DNA of 64,000 nt. Origin: Actinomyces viscosus (GTDB taxonomy: Bacteria > Actinomycetota > Actinomycetes > Actinomycetales > Actinomycetaceae). The translations under genes were made by a program, and so were the position numbers. The notes below the pieces were generated by a model, which worked only from the letters and a program-made list of their open reading frames with translations, was not told the DNA's origin and made no database searches. The stretch lies in assembly GCF_900637975.1 (NCBI RefSeq), contig NZ_LR134477.1, forward strand, positions 558,001 to 622,000, read 5' to 3'. Shown here in pieces: positions 1 through 10,621 of the stretch; position 1 is the first letter of the stretch, and every line of letters starts with the position of its first letter.

Positions 1-203
1 TCCTCGGCTAGCGGGTCCTCAACACCGATGACGGTGCCGTCGTCGTCGACGCCAACGACGAGGCGACCACCCGCGGAGTTGGCGAAGGCTGTGATGGTGC
101 GTAGCGGCCCCGCAGATGAGCTGAGATCCCGCTTGAGCTCCAGAGTCTTACCTTCGCGGCCTACGAGCCGGCCGTCATTTCCAAGGGTGAGGTAGTCAGT
201 CAT
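1..203 (-). CDS. AlbA_2 (Schlafen-type) domain protein, N-terminal fragment
   Basis: Only the first 67 residues are in the window; the gene runs off the left edge. The ATG is at 203. The visible part contains TLELKRDLS, then ITAFANSAGGRLVVGVDDDG, which is the pattern of the AlbA_2/Schlafen-like putative nucleic-acid or ATP-binding domain (LEFKRDLS..AFANT.GGTLLIGVDDDG). Proteins with this start are often annotated as ATP-binding transcriptional regulators or RecG-like proteins. It is divergent from phoH across a 229-bp spacer. Family call is fair; the role is unknown because the C-terminal half is missing. Confidence 0.75.
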   Translation of the reverse strand, partial: MTDYLTLGNDGRLVGREGKTLELKRDLSSSAGPLRTITAFANSAGGRLVVGVDDDGTVIGVEDPLAE

Positions 204-432
204 ATGAATCCTCGAAAGACGTTACGGGTACGGGCCGCGCCCGCGATACGGCGCCCAGGGCCGACTACAGGACAACACTAGCCGATCCGAGGCGCAGGCA
301 TCGGACTGGAGAGCTGAGCTGGAAAAATGTCGATCGGCCTGGCAGGTGCAAATGATGCACCGCGGCATTCTGTGAGCCTGCCCAGGGCGATGTGCCCTCG
401 GCGTCTCTGGGGCCAATCATCTAGAATCGGCA

Positions 433-1648
<1,216 letters not shown>

Positions 1649-1659
<11 letters not shown>

Positions 1660-2107
1660 GGTCATCAACGAGACCACCACCGTCATCGACGCCGCCGAGT
1701 TCGCGGACCTCGCCGACCACGTCCTGACCGCTATGCACGTCAGCCCCGCCGCCGAGCTCAACATCATGTTCATCGACCCCGAGCCCATGGAAGAGCTCCA
1801 TGTGCGCTGGCTCGACCTGCCCGGCCCTACCGACGTCATGAGCTTCCCCATGGACGAGCTGCGCCCCGGCTCGGCCGACTCGCCCACCCCCGCAGGGACC
1901 CTCGGCGACATCGTCCTGTGCCCGCAGGTTGCCGCCAAGCAGGCCCTGGCCGCAGGCCACTCGGCCATCGAGGAGATGCTCCTGCTCACCGTCCACGGCA
2001 TCCTCCACCTCCTGGGCTACGACCACGCCGAGCCCGAGGAGAAGAAGGAGATGTTCGACCTCCAGCGCCGCCTCCTGCTGACCTTCCTCGCCGAGCGCGG
2101 CAAGTGA
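1649..2107 (+). CDS. ybeY: endoribonuclease YbeY (rRNA maturation)
   Basis: Zinc-dependent endoribonuclease of 152 aa that acts in 16S rRNA 3'-end processing and ribosome quality control. The metal-binding [11 protein letters not shown] motif (HxxxHxxxxxH) lies near residue 116, and the conserved [16 protein letters not shown] stretch lies near residue 53. It overlaps the end of phoH and is followed 7 bp later by a CorC-like gene, giving the common phoH-ybeY-corC-era order. Length is normal. Function is assigned from family knowledge. Confidence 0.96.
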
Positions 2108-2114
2108 GGCCCGC

Positions 2115-3401
2115 GTGACCGGTATCCCCACCGCCGCGCTCATCGCCTGCGCGGTGATCGTCCTGGCCCTGGGTGCCCTGCTGTCCGCCGGCGAGTCCGC
2201 CCTGCTGCGCTTCACCCGCGCCGCCGCTGACGACCTCATCGAGGAGGGCCGCCGCGGCGCCGCCCGCGTGCGTCACCTCGCCGAGCACCGCACCCAGGTC
2301 CTGGCCTCGCTCAGCGTCGCCCGCGTCGCCGTCGACATGCTCGCCGCCGTCCTCATCACCCTGGCCGCCTCCGGGCTCGTGCGCACCTGGTGGCAGGTCC
2401 TGGCCCTGGCGCTGCTGGCCAACATCATCCTGCTGGGCGTCGTCGTCGGCTTCTCCCCGCGCAGCTACGGGCGGCGCAACCCCGCCGGCACCCTCCTGGC
2501 CCTGGGCCGCCTGCTCACCTGGGTCGACGTCCTGGGCACCCCGCAGCGCCGCCTCGTCTCACGCACCCGCCGCACCGAGGCCGCACCCACCGACGCCGAG
2601 ACCCGCGAGGCCGTCAACGAGGACCTGCGCGAGATGATCGACGAGATCGGCGAGACCGACACCATCGAGGACGAGGACCGCGAGATGATGCGCTCGGTGG
2701 TCGAGCTCGGCCAGACCCTCGTGCGCGAGGTCATGGTCCCGCGCACCGACATGGTCACCATCGACGCCCACAAGCCCGCCTCCGCCGCCATGCGCCTGTT
2801 CATCCGCTCCGGCTACTCGCGCGTGCCCGTCATCGGGGAGGACGCCGACGACGTGCGCGGCATCCTCTACCTCAAGGACGTCCTGCGCCGCCTGGCCGCC
2901 CACCCCGAGCACGAGGGGCTCGCCGTGGCCGCCTTCGTGCGCGACGCCGAGTACGTCCCCGAGACGAAGCCCGCCGACGACCTCCTGCGCGAGATGCAGA
3001 CCGGCCGCTTCCACATGGCCCTGGCCGTCGATGAGTACGGCGGCACCGCCGGCCTGGTCACCATGGAGGACCTTCTGGAGGAGGTCGTCGGCGAGCTCAC
3101 CGACGAGCACGACCCCGAGCTGCCCGAGGTCGTCGAGGTCACCCCCGGCACCTACCGCGTCCCCGCCCGACTCGCCCTGGACGAGCTCGGCGAGCTCTTC
3201 GACCTCGAGATCGACGACGACGACGTCGACACCGCCGGCGGCCTGCTCACCAAGGCCATCGGCCGCGTCCCCCTGCCCGGCGCCGCCGGCGACATCCAGG
3301 GCGTCCACCTCCTGGCCGAGGAGACCGCCGGCCGCCGCCGCCAGGTCGCCACCATTCTCGCCTCCCGCACACCCGCTTCAGACAAGGACACCGATGACTG
3401 A
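2115..3401 (+). CDS. CNNM/CorC (HlyC) family membrane protein with CBS pair
   Basis: 428 aa, GTG start at 2115. Domains in order: an N-terminal CNNM transmembrane region (about residues 1-140, several hydrophobic helices), a pair of CBS domains (about 200-320, with [12 protein letters not shown] and [23 protein letters not shown]) and a C-terminal CorC_HlyC domain (about 335-415). The family is linked to Mg2+/Co2+ export or resistance; older databases call it hemolysin-like. The stop overlaps the era start by 8 bp, so it is in one operon with ybeY and era. Substrate is not determinable from sequence. Confidence 0.92.
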   Translation: MTGIPTAALIACAVIVLALGALLSAGESALLRFTRAAADDLIEEGRRGAARVRHLAEHRTQVLASLSVARVAVDMLAAVLITLAASGLVRTWWQVLALALLANIILLGVVVGFSPRSYGRRNPAGTLLALGRLLTWVDVLGTPQRRLVSRTRRTEAAPTDAETREAVNEDLREMIDEIGETDTIEDEDREMMRSVVELGQTLVREVMVPRTDMVTIDAHKPASAAMRLFIRSGYSRVPVIGEDADDVRGILYLKDVLRRLAAHPEHEGLAVAAFVRDAEYVPETKPADDLLREMQTGRFHMALAVDEYGGTAGLVTMEDLLEEVVGELTDEHDPELPEVVEVTPGTYRVPARLALDELGELFDLEIDDDDVDTAGGLLTKAIGRVPLPGAAGDIQGVHLLAEETAGRRRQVATILASRTPASDKDTDD

Positions 3402-4620
3402 CAGCACCGACCGCACCGACAGCTCCGCCGAGCCCCTCGACATGCCGGCCCCCGGACCCGCCCCGGCCGGCTTCCGCTTCCCCACCGACGCCGAGCTCAT
3501 GGACGGCCCCAACCCGTTGACCGATCCCGATGAGGAGGAGGTCGATGACGAGGACGAGACCGAGGACGCCGAGGCCGGTGATGAGCCCGACGACTCCGAC
3601 GCCGCTGCCTCTCTGGACGCCGACGGCTTCCCGATCCTCAATGAGGGCGAGGAGGACGCCGAGGAGGACTCCGCCCGGGTCGAGATCGTCGTCCCCGACT
3701 TCCCCGAGGACTACCGAGCCGGCTTCGCATGCATCGTGGGTCGCCCCAACGCCGGCAAGTCCACCCTCACCAACGCCATGGTCGGCACCAAGATCGCCAT
3801 CACCTCCGGGCGCCCCCAGACCACCCGCCACAACGTGCGCGGCGTCATCCACAAGGACAAGGCCCAGATCGTCCTGGTCGACACCCCCGGCCTCCACCGC
3901 CCCCGCACCCTGCTGGGCAAGCGACTCAACGACCTTGTGCGCGAGACCCTCACCGACGTCGACGTCGTCGTCTTCTGCATCCCCGCCAACGAGAAGATCG
4001 GCCCGGGCGACCGCTTCATCACCCGGGACCTCGCCGAGCTGCGCACCCCGATCGTCGCCGTGGTCACCAAGGCCGACACCGTCAGCCGCGAGGCCCTGGC
4101 CGCCCAGCTCCTGGCCGTGGGCGAGCTGGGGGACTGGGCCGACATCGTCCCGGTCTCGGCCAAGCGCGACGAGCAGATCGACGTCCTGGAGGAGGTCCTG
4201 CTGAAGCACATGCCGCTGTCCCCGCCGCTGTACCCCACCGGCGAGATCACCGACGAGCCCCAGCAGGTCATGATCGCCGAGCTCGTGCGCGAGGCCGCCC
4301 TGGAGGGCGTGCGCGACGAGCTGCCCCACTCCCTGGCCGTCGTCGTCGACGAGATCGCCGACCCCGACGACGAGCGCGAGGTCGGCCGCATCAAGGGGGT
4401 GGGAGGTCGCCTGCAGGTGCGCGTGAGCCTCGTCGTCGAGCGCGACTCCCAGAAGGCCATCATCATCGGCAGGGGCGGCCGGCGCCTCAAGGAGGTGGGC
4501 GTCAACGCCCGCAAGGGCATCGAGGAGCTGCTGGGCCGCAAGGTCTACCTCGACCTGCACGTGCGCACCGCCAAGGACTGGCAGTCCGATCCCAAGGCAC
4601 TGGCCCGGCTCGGCTTCTAG
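3394..4620 (+). CDS. era: GTPase Era with long acidic N-terminal extension
   Basis: Ribosome-assembly GTPase that binds 16S rRNA near the anti-SD sequence. The ATG at 3394 overlaps the upstream stop (ATGACTGA arrangement); the open frame upstream of it is a shadow of the CorC gene. G1 GRPNAGKS lies near residue 116, G2/G3 PQTTRHNVRG and DTPGLH follow, and G4 is TKAD. The KH domain near the C-terminus carries IIGRGGRRLKEVG. About 105 residues precede the GTPase domain, most of them Asp/Glu-rich; ordinary Era starts within about 10 residues of G1. Total 408 aa. Confidence 0.95.
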   Translation: MTDSTDRTDSSAEPLDMPAPGPAPAGFRFPTDAELMDGPNPLTDPDEEEVDDEDETEDAEAGDEPDDSDAAASLDADGFPILNEGEEDAEEDSARVEIVVPDFPEDYRAGFACIVGRPNAGKSTLTNAMVGTKIAITSGRPQTTRHNVRGVIHKDKAQIVLVDTPGLHRPRTLLGKRLNDLVRETLTDVDVVVFCIPANEKIGPGDRFITRDLAELRTPIVAVVTKADTVSREALAAQLLAVGELGDWADIVPVSAKRDEQIDVLEEVLLKHMPLSPPLYPTGEITDEPQQVMIAELVREAALEGVRDELPHSLAVVVDEIADPDDEREVGRIKGVGGRLQVRVSLVVERDSQKAIIIGRGGRRLKEVGVNARKGIEELLGRKVYLDLHVRTAKDWQSDPKALARLGF

Positions 4621-4767
4621 GGCCTTGCCTTCCCGACTCGATCAGGCGCCGGGACCAGGAGCGGCCGCGGTACAGGAAAGGCTCAGCACTGGCATAGGAC
4701 TTAGGTGTCTTGCGAAACGCCGTCGACCTGTCCTCCGAATCGGTCGCGCTCAAGGGGTGTTGTACCG

Positions 4768-4780
4768 CACACTATGTGTG
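4768..4780. promoter_or_regulatory. short inverted repeat upstream of putA
   Basis: CACAC-TAT-GTGTG lies about 35 bp before the putA start. It could be a small operator or part of the promoter. No clear -35/-10 pair was identified. Low confidence. Confidence 0.25.
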
Positions 4781-4812
4781 TCTGATACCGACCAGAGCCC
4801 GGAGGCCCACGC

Positions 4813-7800
4813 ATGACGAACACCGCCGTTCCCAGCCCGCCCCAACGCACCGACGCCGGCGCCACGAGCCGCCGCTGCCCTGACGACCTGTGGGAGCTGG
4901 GGGAGCGGGCCGTCGCCCGAGCGCGCCGGTGGGCTGACGAGTCGGCCTCCGAGCCCACGCCCCGCTCGGCCAGGCTCCTGTCCCGGATCCTCGCCGACCC
5001 CGAGGGCCTGACCTTCACCACGCGCTTCGTCGACGACGTCGTGCGCCCCACGGACCTCGACGTCGCCAGTGACGCCCTCAAGCGCCTGTCCACTGGCCGC
5101 ACCGACTTCCTGCCGCCCGCCCTGGCCGGGGCCATGGGCCTGGGTTCGGCCGCCTCCCGCCTCGCCCCGCGCACCGTCACCGCCGTCGCCAGGCGGGTCT
5201 TCCGGGAGATCGTCGGCGACCTCGTCGTCGACGCCACCGACAAGGGACTCGGCCCGGCGCTGGCCCGCCTGCGCAAGGGCGGCAACCGTCTCAACGTCAA
5301 CCTCCTGGGTGAGGCCGTCCTTGGGGAGAAGGAGGCCGCCCGCCGCCTGGCCGAGGTCTCCCGACTCGTCACCCGCGACGACGTCGACTACGTCTCGGTC
5401 AAGGTCTCCGCCGTCACCGGACCGCACAACCCCTGGGGCTTCGAGGAGGTCGTCGCCCACGGCGTCGAGGCCCTTCTGCCCCTCTACCGGCTGGCCCGAG
5501 ACCACGGCACCTTCCTCAACCTGGACATGGAGGACTACAAGGACCTGGACCTGACCATCGCCGTCTTCACCGCGATCCTGGACCAGGAGGACATGCGCGG
5601 CTATGAGGCCGGCATCGTCCTGCAGGCCTACCTACCGGACTCCCTGGGCGCCATGCAGCGCCTCCAGGAGTGGGCCTCCCGGCGCGTGGCCGTGGGCGGC
5701 TCGCGCATCAAGGTCCGCATCGTCAAGGGCGCCAACCTGTCCATGGAGAAGGTCGACGCCGAGATCCACGGCTGGGAGCTGACCACCTGGCCCTCCAAGC
5801 AGGCCACCGACACCAACTACAAGCGCATGCTCTCCTGGGCGATGACCCCCGAGCGCACCCGCGCGATCCGCCTGGGCGTGGCCGGTCAGAACCTGTTCGA
5901 CATCGCCTTCGCCTACGAGCTGCGCGCTGCGCGAGGCGTCGAGGACGATGTCGAGTTCGAGATGCTCTCGGGGATGGCCACTGACATCCAGGAGGTCGTG
6001 CGCCGCGAGACCGGGCACCTGCTGCTGTACGTGCCCGTCGTCGACCCCGGCGAGTTCGACGTCGCCATCTCCTACCTGGTGCGCCGCCTGGAGGAGAACG
6101 CGGCGCCCGAGAACTTCATGTCCGACGTCTTCGACCTGGCCGACGACAAGGCGGTCTTCAACCGCGAGCGCGACCGCTTCCTGGCCGCCCTGGCCGACCT
6201 CGACCCGGACGCCCCCGTACCGGCCCCCAACCGCACCCAGGACCGCCTGGCCGAGCGGGAGGCCGGCATCCCCGAGGAGTCCGGGACCCTGGAGGAGCGC
6301 GCCAGGCGGCCCTTCGCCTCCGAGCCCGACTCCGACCCGGCCCTGGCCGCCAACCGCCAGTGGGCCCGCGACATCGCCGCCGCCATCCCGGACTCCACGC
6401 GGGGCATGGCCGAGGTGGAGGCCGGGGCCGCCCGCCTGGCCACGAACGCCGAGGTCGACGCCCTCGTGGCCGTCACCGCCGAGGCCGCCGAGGTCTGGCA
6501 GTCCCTGGAACCGGCCGAGCGGGCCGCCGCCCTGCACCGGGTCGGGGACGTGCTGGCCGCCCGGCGCGCCGAGCTCATCGAGGTCGCCGGCTCCGAGGCC
6601 GGCAAGACCATCGACCAGTCCGACCCTGAGGTCAGCGAGGCCATCGACTTCTGCCACCACTACGCCGAGTCCTCCCTGCTCCTGCACGATGACGACTACA
6701 TGGTCGGGGCGCGCTTCGCCCCGGTGGACGTCACCGTGGTCGCCTCGCCCTGGAACTTCCCGCTGGCCATCCCCACCGGGGGCGTGGCCGCGGCCCTGGC
6801 GGCCGGCAGCGCCGTCATCCTCAAGCCCGCCCCGCCCGCCCGGCGCTGCGCCGCCGAGCTCGTGCGCGCCTTCCACGACGCCGGGATCCCCGACGACCTC
6901 GTGGTGCTCGCCCCGCTGGAGGATGGTGAGGTCTCACGCCACCTGGTGACCCACAGGGACGTCGACCGGGTGGTCCTCACCGGCTCCTACGACACCGCCC
7001 GCCTCTTCCGCTCCTGGAAGCCGGACATGCACCTGTTGGGGGAGACCAGCGGCAAGAACGCCATCATCGTCACCCCCTCGGCCGACCCCGACATCGCCGT
7101 GCGCGACGCCGTCTACTCGGCCTTCGCCCACGCCGGACAGAAGTGCTCGGCCTCCTCCCTGCTGGTCCTGGTCGCCTCGGCCGGCAGCTCCGAGCGCATC
7201 GCCCGCCAGCTTGTGGACGCCACCGCCTCCCTGCGGGTGCGCCTGCCGCTGTCCCTGGACTCCCAGATGGGGCCCGTCGTCGTGCCCGACGACGAGAAGG
7301 CCGTGCGCGGCCTGACCACTCTGGGGGCGGGCGAGCACTGGGTCCTCAAGCCCCGCTACCTGGGTGACGGGCTGTGGACGCCCGGAATCCGGGCCGGGGT
7401 CGTGCCCGGCAGCGAGTTCCACCTCACCGAGTACTTCGCCCCCGTCATCGGCGTCATGCGCGTGGACACGCTTGAGGAGGCCATCGAGGCGGTCAACGCC
7501 GTCGACTACGGGCTCACCTCTGGGCTCCAGACCCTGGACGCCACCGAGCTGGCCATCTGGCTCGAGGGCGTCCAGGCCGGAAACCTCTACGTCAACCGCG
7601 GCATCACCGGCGCCATCGTGCGCCGCCAGCCCTTCGGCGGCTGGAAGCGCTCGGCCATCGGGTCAACGACCAAGGCCGGCGGGCCCTCCTACCTGCTGGG
7701 GCTGGGCGAGGTCGAGCCCGCCCGTGGTCGGGGTCAGGGGAAGGCCGGTGGCCTGGGTGAGCAGGGAACCGCCGCCCTGGACCCGCGTGTGGCCAGCCTC

Positions 7801-8397
7801 TGCGACGCCGTGAGCGGCCAGCTGGACGAGGAGGACCTGGCCGAGCTTCGCCGCGCCCTGGTGGCCGACGCCTCGGCCTGGAGGACCGGCTATGGCGCGA
7901 ACCGTGACGTGACGGGGCTGGTCTGTGAGCGCAACATCCTGCGCTACCGCCCGGTCGACGTCGTCGTGCGGGCCGGGCAGGGAACCGCCCTGGCCGACGT
8001 CGTGCGCGTCATGGCGGCCGGTGTGCGCGCCGGCGGCTTCATCAGCCTGTCGGTGGCGGACCGTCTGCCCCAGCCGCTGCAGAACGCGCTGCTGGCCGCC
8101 GGCGTCCAGGTGGCGATCGAGGACCAGGGTGCCTGGGACATCCGCCTGGCCGAGCTGGCCGCCTCCGGCGGGCTGGGCACGCGCGTGCGCCTCATCGGCC
8201 CGCGTGAGGAGACCTCGGCCGCCCGTTGGAGCTACGCCAGCCGGGTGACCGGCGGGAGCCCCGACGTCGCCCTGTACACGGGCGCCGTGACAGCCTGCCC
8301 GCACTCCGAGCTGCTGCCCTTCCTGCGCGAGCAGGCCGTGGCCATCACCAGCCACCGCTTCGGCACCCCGCTCGACCTGGCCGAGGGCCTCCTGTAG
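4813..8397 (+). CDS. putA: bifunctional proline dehydrogenase / 1-pyrroline-5-carboxylate dehydrogenase PutA
   Basis: 1194 aa, ATG start. It oxidises proline to glutamate in two steps. The FAD-dependent proline dehydrogenase barrel occupies about residues 100-450 (LNLDMEDYKDLDL, QAYLPDS, VRIVKGANL). The NAD-dependent P5C dehydrogenase occupies about 490-970, with general base Glu in LLGETSGKN near 741 and catalytic Cys in GQKCSAS near 778. A C-terminal part of roughly 200 residues after 980 is not needed for either activity in minimal PutA. No ribbon-helix-helix repressor domain is seen at the N-terminus. It is monocistronic and ends at a large hairpin. Confidence 0.96.
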   Translation: MTNTAVPSPPQRTDAGATSRRCPDDLWELGERAVARARRWADESASEPTPRSARLLSRILADPEGLTFTTRFVDDVVRPTDLDVASDALKRLSTGRTDFLPPALAGAMGLGSAASRLAPRTVTAVARRVFREIVGDLVVDATDKGLGPALARLRKGGNRLNVNLLGEAVLGEKEAARRLAEVSRLVTRDDVDYVSVKVSAVTGPHNPWGFEEVVAHGVEALLPLYRLARDHGTFLNLDMEDYKDLDLTIAVFTAILDQEDMRGYEAGIVLQAYLPDSLGAMQRLQEWASRRVAVGGSRIKVRIVKGANLSMEKVDAEIHGWELTTWPSKQATDTNYKRMLSWAMTPERTRAIRLGVAGQNLFDIAFAYELRAARGVEDDVEFEMLSGMATDIQEVVRRETGHLLLYVPVVDPGEFDVAISYLVRRLEENAAPENFMSDVFDLADDKAVFNRERDRFLAALADLDPDAPVPAPNRTQDRLAEREAGIPEESGTLEERARRPFASEPDSDPALAANRQWARDIAAAIPDSTRGMAEVEAGAARLATNAEVDALVAVTAEAAEVWQSLEPAERAAALHRVGDVLAARRAELIEVAGSEAGKTIDQSDPEVSEAIDFCHHYAESSLLLHDDDYMVGARFAPVDVTVVASPWNFPLAIPTGGVAAALAAGSAVILKPAPPARRCAAELVRAFHDAGIPDDLVVLAPLEDGEVSRHLVTHRDVDRVVLTGSYDTARLFRSWKPDMHLLGETSGKNAIIVTPSADPDIAVRDAVYSAFAHAGQKCSASSLLVLVASAGSSERIARQLVDATASLRVRLPLSLDSQMGPVVVPDDEKAVRGLTTLGAGEHWVLKPRYLGDGLWTPGIRAGVVPGSEFHLTEYFAPVIGVMRVDTLEEAIEAVNAVDYGLTSGLQTLDATELAIWLEGVQAGNLYVNRGITGAIVRRQPFGGWKRSAIGSTTKAGGPSYLLGLGEVEPARGRGQGKAGGLGEQGTAALDPRVASLCDAVSGQLDEEDLAELRRALVADASAWRTGYGANRDVTGLVCERNILRYRPVDVVVRAGQGTALADVVRVMAAGVRAGGFISLSVADRLPQPLQNALLAAGVQVAIEDQGAWDIRLAELAASGGLGTRVRLIGPREETSAARWSYASRVTGGSPDVALYTGAVTACPHSELLPFLREQAVAITSHRFGTPLDLAEGLL

Positions 8398-8444
8398 GCC
8401 GGGCGGCTCCTGCCCGGACCTGCCCGGCAGCCGCCATCACACAT

Positions 8445-8507
8445 ACAGGGACATCCTGCACGTACGGGGACGGTTTTTCTGTCCCCCTACGTGCAGGATG
8501 TCCCTGT
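8445..8507. terminator. 27-bp near-perfect inverted repeat between convergent genes
   Basis: Left arm 8445-8471 and right arm 8481-8507 match with one mismatch around a 9-nt loop (GGTTTTTCT). It sits between putA and the convergent XRE-regulator operon, so it can serve as a bidirectional terminator. The stem is much longer than terminators elsewhere in the window, and it contains the oppositely oriented words GACATCCTGCACGTA and TACGTGCAGGATGTC, so it may instead be a repeat element. Confidence 0.7.
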
Positions 8508-8527
8508 CGGCGTTGGATGCCGGTGCG

Positions 8528-8758
8528 TTACCTGAGGCGGGGGAACTCCTCGAGGGAGAAGACCGACTCCACGGGCACGTCGAAGTAGCGGGCGATGCGC
8601 AGGGCTAGGTGCAGCGAGGGCGCGTACTCGCTGCGCTCGAGGTAGCCCACCGTCTGGTAGTGGACGCCGAGCGCCTCGGCGAGCTCGCGGCGGCTCACCC
8701 GCCGGTCGGCGCGCAGGACCGCGATCCGGTTGTGGACGACGTCGTCGGACATGGTCAC
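8528..8758 (-). CDS. XRE-family HTH transcriptional regulator
   Basis: Small 76-aa Cro/CI-type DNA-binding protein; the helix-turn-helix is VSRRELAEALGVHYQTVGYLERSEYAPSLHLAL compressed around residues 20-50, followed by FDVPVESVFSLEE, the usual tail of YozG-like regulators. Start is GTG 8758 (or ATG 8752); the GTG overlaps the permease stop by 4 bp (GTGA), so it is the last gene of the ABC transporter operon. It probably autoregulates that operon; the palindrome at 10473-10492 is a candidate operator. Confidence 0.88.
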   Translation of the reverse strand: MTMSDDVVHNRIAVLRADRRVSRRELAEALGVHYQTVGYLERSEYAPSLHLALRIARYFDVPVESVFSLEEFPRLR

Positions 8759-9591
8759 AGGCCGGTCTGGGAGCGGATGGTGGACTGCATGCGGGCCAGG
8801 CTACCGATCGTCTCCTTGCGGAAGCTGCGCCGCACGATGAACGACGCCCCCGCGAAGCCGATGACTGTCCAGGCCACCAGGACCCCGACGGCGAGCACCG
8901 GGGAGAAGGCTCCGCCCACCTCCCACGAGGGGTCGCCCACCAGCGCCCAGCGGGTCAGGTGCCCCGACCAGTACGTGGGCAGCGCCAGCTGAACCGCCTG
9001 AACCCACTGGGGGAGCCGGTCCATGGGCATGAAGAAGCCGCTCGTCCCGATCAGGGCGAAAGCGGGTAGATAAGTGATCATGAAGGTGTAGAGGCCGCGC
9101 ACGAAGGCGCCCAGGAGGAAACCCAACGGAGCCGTCGCGACGGCTGACAGCACGATGAGCGGCAGACAGGCCAGCACCTGCGAGGCGCTCAGGGGAAGGG
9201 CCTCAACGAAGAGAGCCCCGCCGAGGAGAATGGTTCCCTGGAAGACGACGGTCTGGGTGATCGAGGACATCGTCTTGCCAATCGCCCACGTCAGCGGGCC
9301 ATGGGGCAGGACACGCACCCGCAGCAGGGCGCCACCGATGCGGTCGTTATAGGTCTCGCTGGCGATCTGCAAGGTGATGAAGCAGCTGATCGTGCCGATG
9401 CTGCCGGCGATGAACATCGGGCCGAAGGCCGCGTGGGCCTCGGTAGTGGTCTGGGTCTGCCTGCCGACCACAATGACGCAGGTGGCGGCGATCAGCAGCG
9501 CGACGCTCGTTCCGACAAGACTGGCTCGCAGGTCCGAGCCCGCCTGACGGGAGGCCGCGCGCAGGACGGCCTGGACGGTGCGGATGCTCAT
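8755..9591 (-). CDS. ABC-2 type transporter permease
   Basis: 278 aa with about six predicted membrane segments and little charge between them: TM near residues 25-45, 60-80, 105-130, 140-165, 170-195 and 230-255. The sequence GTSGFFMPMDRLPQWVQAV before the last helices is typical of ABC-2 export permeases (drug or antibiotic efflux type). It overlaps the upstream ATPase gene by 4 bp and the downstream regulator by 4 bp. Substrate unknown. Confidence 0.88.
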   Translation of the reverse strand: MSIRTVQAVLRAASRQAGSDLRASLVGTSVALLIAATCVIVVGRQTQTTTEAHAAFGPMFIAGSIGTISCFITLQIASETYNDRIGGALLRVRVLPHGPLTWAIGKTMSSITQTVVFQGTILLGGALFVEALPLSASQVLACLPLIVLSAVATAPLGFLLGAFVRGLYTFMITYLPAFALIGTSGFFMPMDRLPQWVQAVQLALPTYWSGHLTRWALVGDPSWEVGGAFSPVLAVGVLVAWTVIGFAGASFIVRRSFRKETIGSLARMQSTIRSQTGL

Positions 9592-10442
9592 GCTCGGGGC
9601 TCCTTACTGACAAGGGAGAGGTAGGTCTCCTCCAGGGTGGGACGGGTGATGGTCAGCCCGGTGACGGCGTCGAGGTCGAGTCCCTTGACGAAGCGCTCGG
9701 GGGAGTGGGTGGTGTGGACGTGGCGGACGCCGTCCTGGACCCAGGTGACCTCGGCGCCGCGGTCGAGGTGCTCACGAAGCTCGGTGACCGTGCCGTCGGC
9801 GATGATCCGCCCCTCATTCATGATGAGCACCCGTGAGGCCAGACGCTCGGCCTCGGTCAGGTCGTGCGTGGTCATGACAATGGTGGCGTCGTCGTCGACC
9901 CGGGCCAGGATGAGGTCGTGCAGGCGCGCCTTCGACGCCGGGTCCAGGCCGGTTGTCGGCTCGTCCAGCACGAGGAGCTCGGGTGCTGCCATGAGGGCGG
10001 CCGCGAAGTCGATGGTGCGTCGCTGTCCCCCGGAGAGCCTCGACAGGCGCGAGTCGGCCTTCTGACTGAGCCCGACGGCGTCGAGCACCTCCTCGACAGT
10101 GCTCACCCGTCTCGCCGCTGTCAGCTGGACCGAACGGATCCACTCCAGCTGCTCTCTCACCCGCCACTTGGCGTGGTCGGTCCAGCTCTGCTGGACCAGT
10201 CCGACCCTGGCCCAGAAGTCGGCGCCCGCCCGGCGCGGGTCGGTGCCGAGCACGCGCACCCTGCCGCTCGTCGGGGTCAGGGACCCCAGTAGGTTCTCCA
10301 CGAGGGTCGTCTTGCCCACGCCGTTGGGGCCGAGCAGGCAGACGACCTCGCCCGCCTCGATCGACAGGTCGAGTCCGCGCAGGACCGGGGCGTCCCCATA
10401 GGAGAACTCGAGGTTCTCCGTGATGATGACTGGAGGCATCAC
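9588..10442 (-). CDS. ABC transporter ATP-binding protein (export type)
   Basis: 284 aa. Walker A LGPNGVGKTT near residue 40, Q-loop LVQQSW, signature LSGGQRRT near 143, Walker B LLVLDEPTTGLDP and H-loop MTTHDLTEAE. The C-terminal 60 residues resemble the DrrA/CcmA group that partners ABC-2 permeases. GTG 10442 or ATG 10439 may be used; GAGGAGG lies just upstream. It is the first gene of a three-gene operon (ATPase, permease, XRE regulator) that probably exports a toxic or antimicrobial compound; the substrate is not known. Confidence 0.92.
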   Translation of the reverse strand: MMPPVIITENLEFSYGDAPVLRGLDLSIEAGEVVCLLGPNGVGKTTLVENLLGSLTPTSGRVRVLGTDPRRAGADFWARVGLVQQSWTDHAKWRVREQLEWIRSVQLTAARRVSTVEEVLDAVGLSQKADSRLSRLSGGQRRTIDFAAALMAAPELLVLDEPTTGLDPASKARLHDLILARVDDDATIVMTTHDLTEAERLASRVLIMNEGRIIADGTVTELREHLDRGAEVTWVQDGVRHVHTTHSPERFVKGLDLDAVTGLTITRPTLEETYLSLVSKEPRA

Positions 10443-10472
10443 ACAAACCCTCCTCAGTAGAAGCGCAACTGA

Positions 10473-10492
10473 ATGTAGTAGAGATGCTACAT
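10473..10492. promoter_or_regulatory. candidate operator of the ABC transporter operon
   Basis: ATGTAG-N8-CTACAT, a 6-bp inverted repeat in an AT-rich pocket about 30 bp before the ATPase start and inside the expected promoter region. An XRE regulator encoded at the end of the same operon could bind here; this is inference. Confidence 0.45.
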
Positions 10493-10621
10493 AGTGGTGT
10501 TGGTGTTCGTCGATTCGGAGGGGCTGCCCGGTGGCCTACCGCCTCGTCGGCCGTCTCACACAGCGGTCCCGCGCGGCCGCCTTACCTGACGACGGGTCGT
10601 CATCGGGGTAGGGTCTACACC

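Noticed and set aside
3031..3393. Upstream extension of the era frame
   Set aside because: Shadow of the CorC gene in another frame; the ATG overlapping the CorC stop is the natural start.
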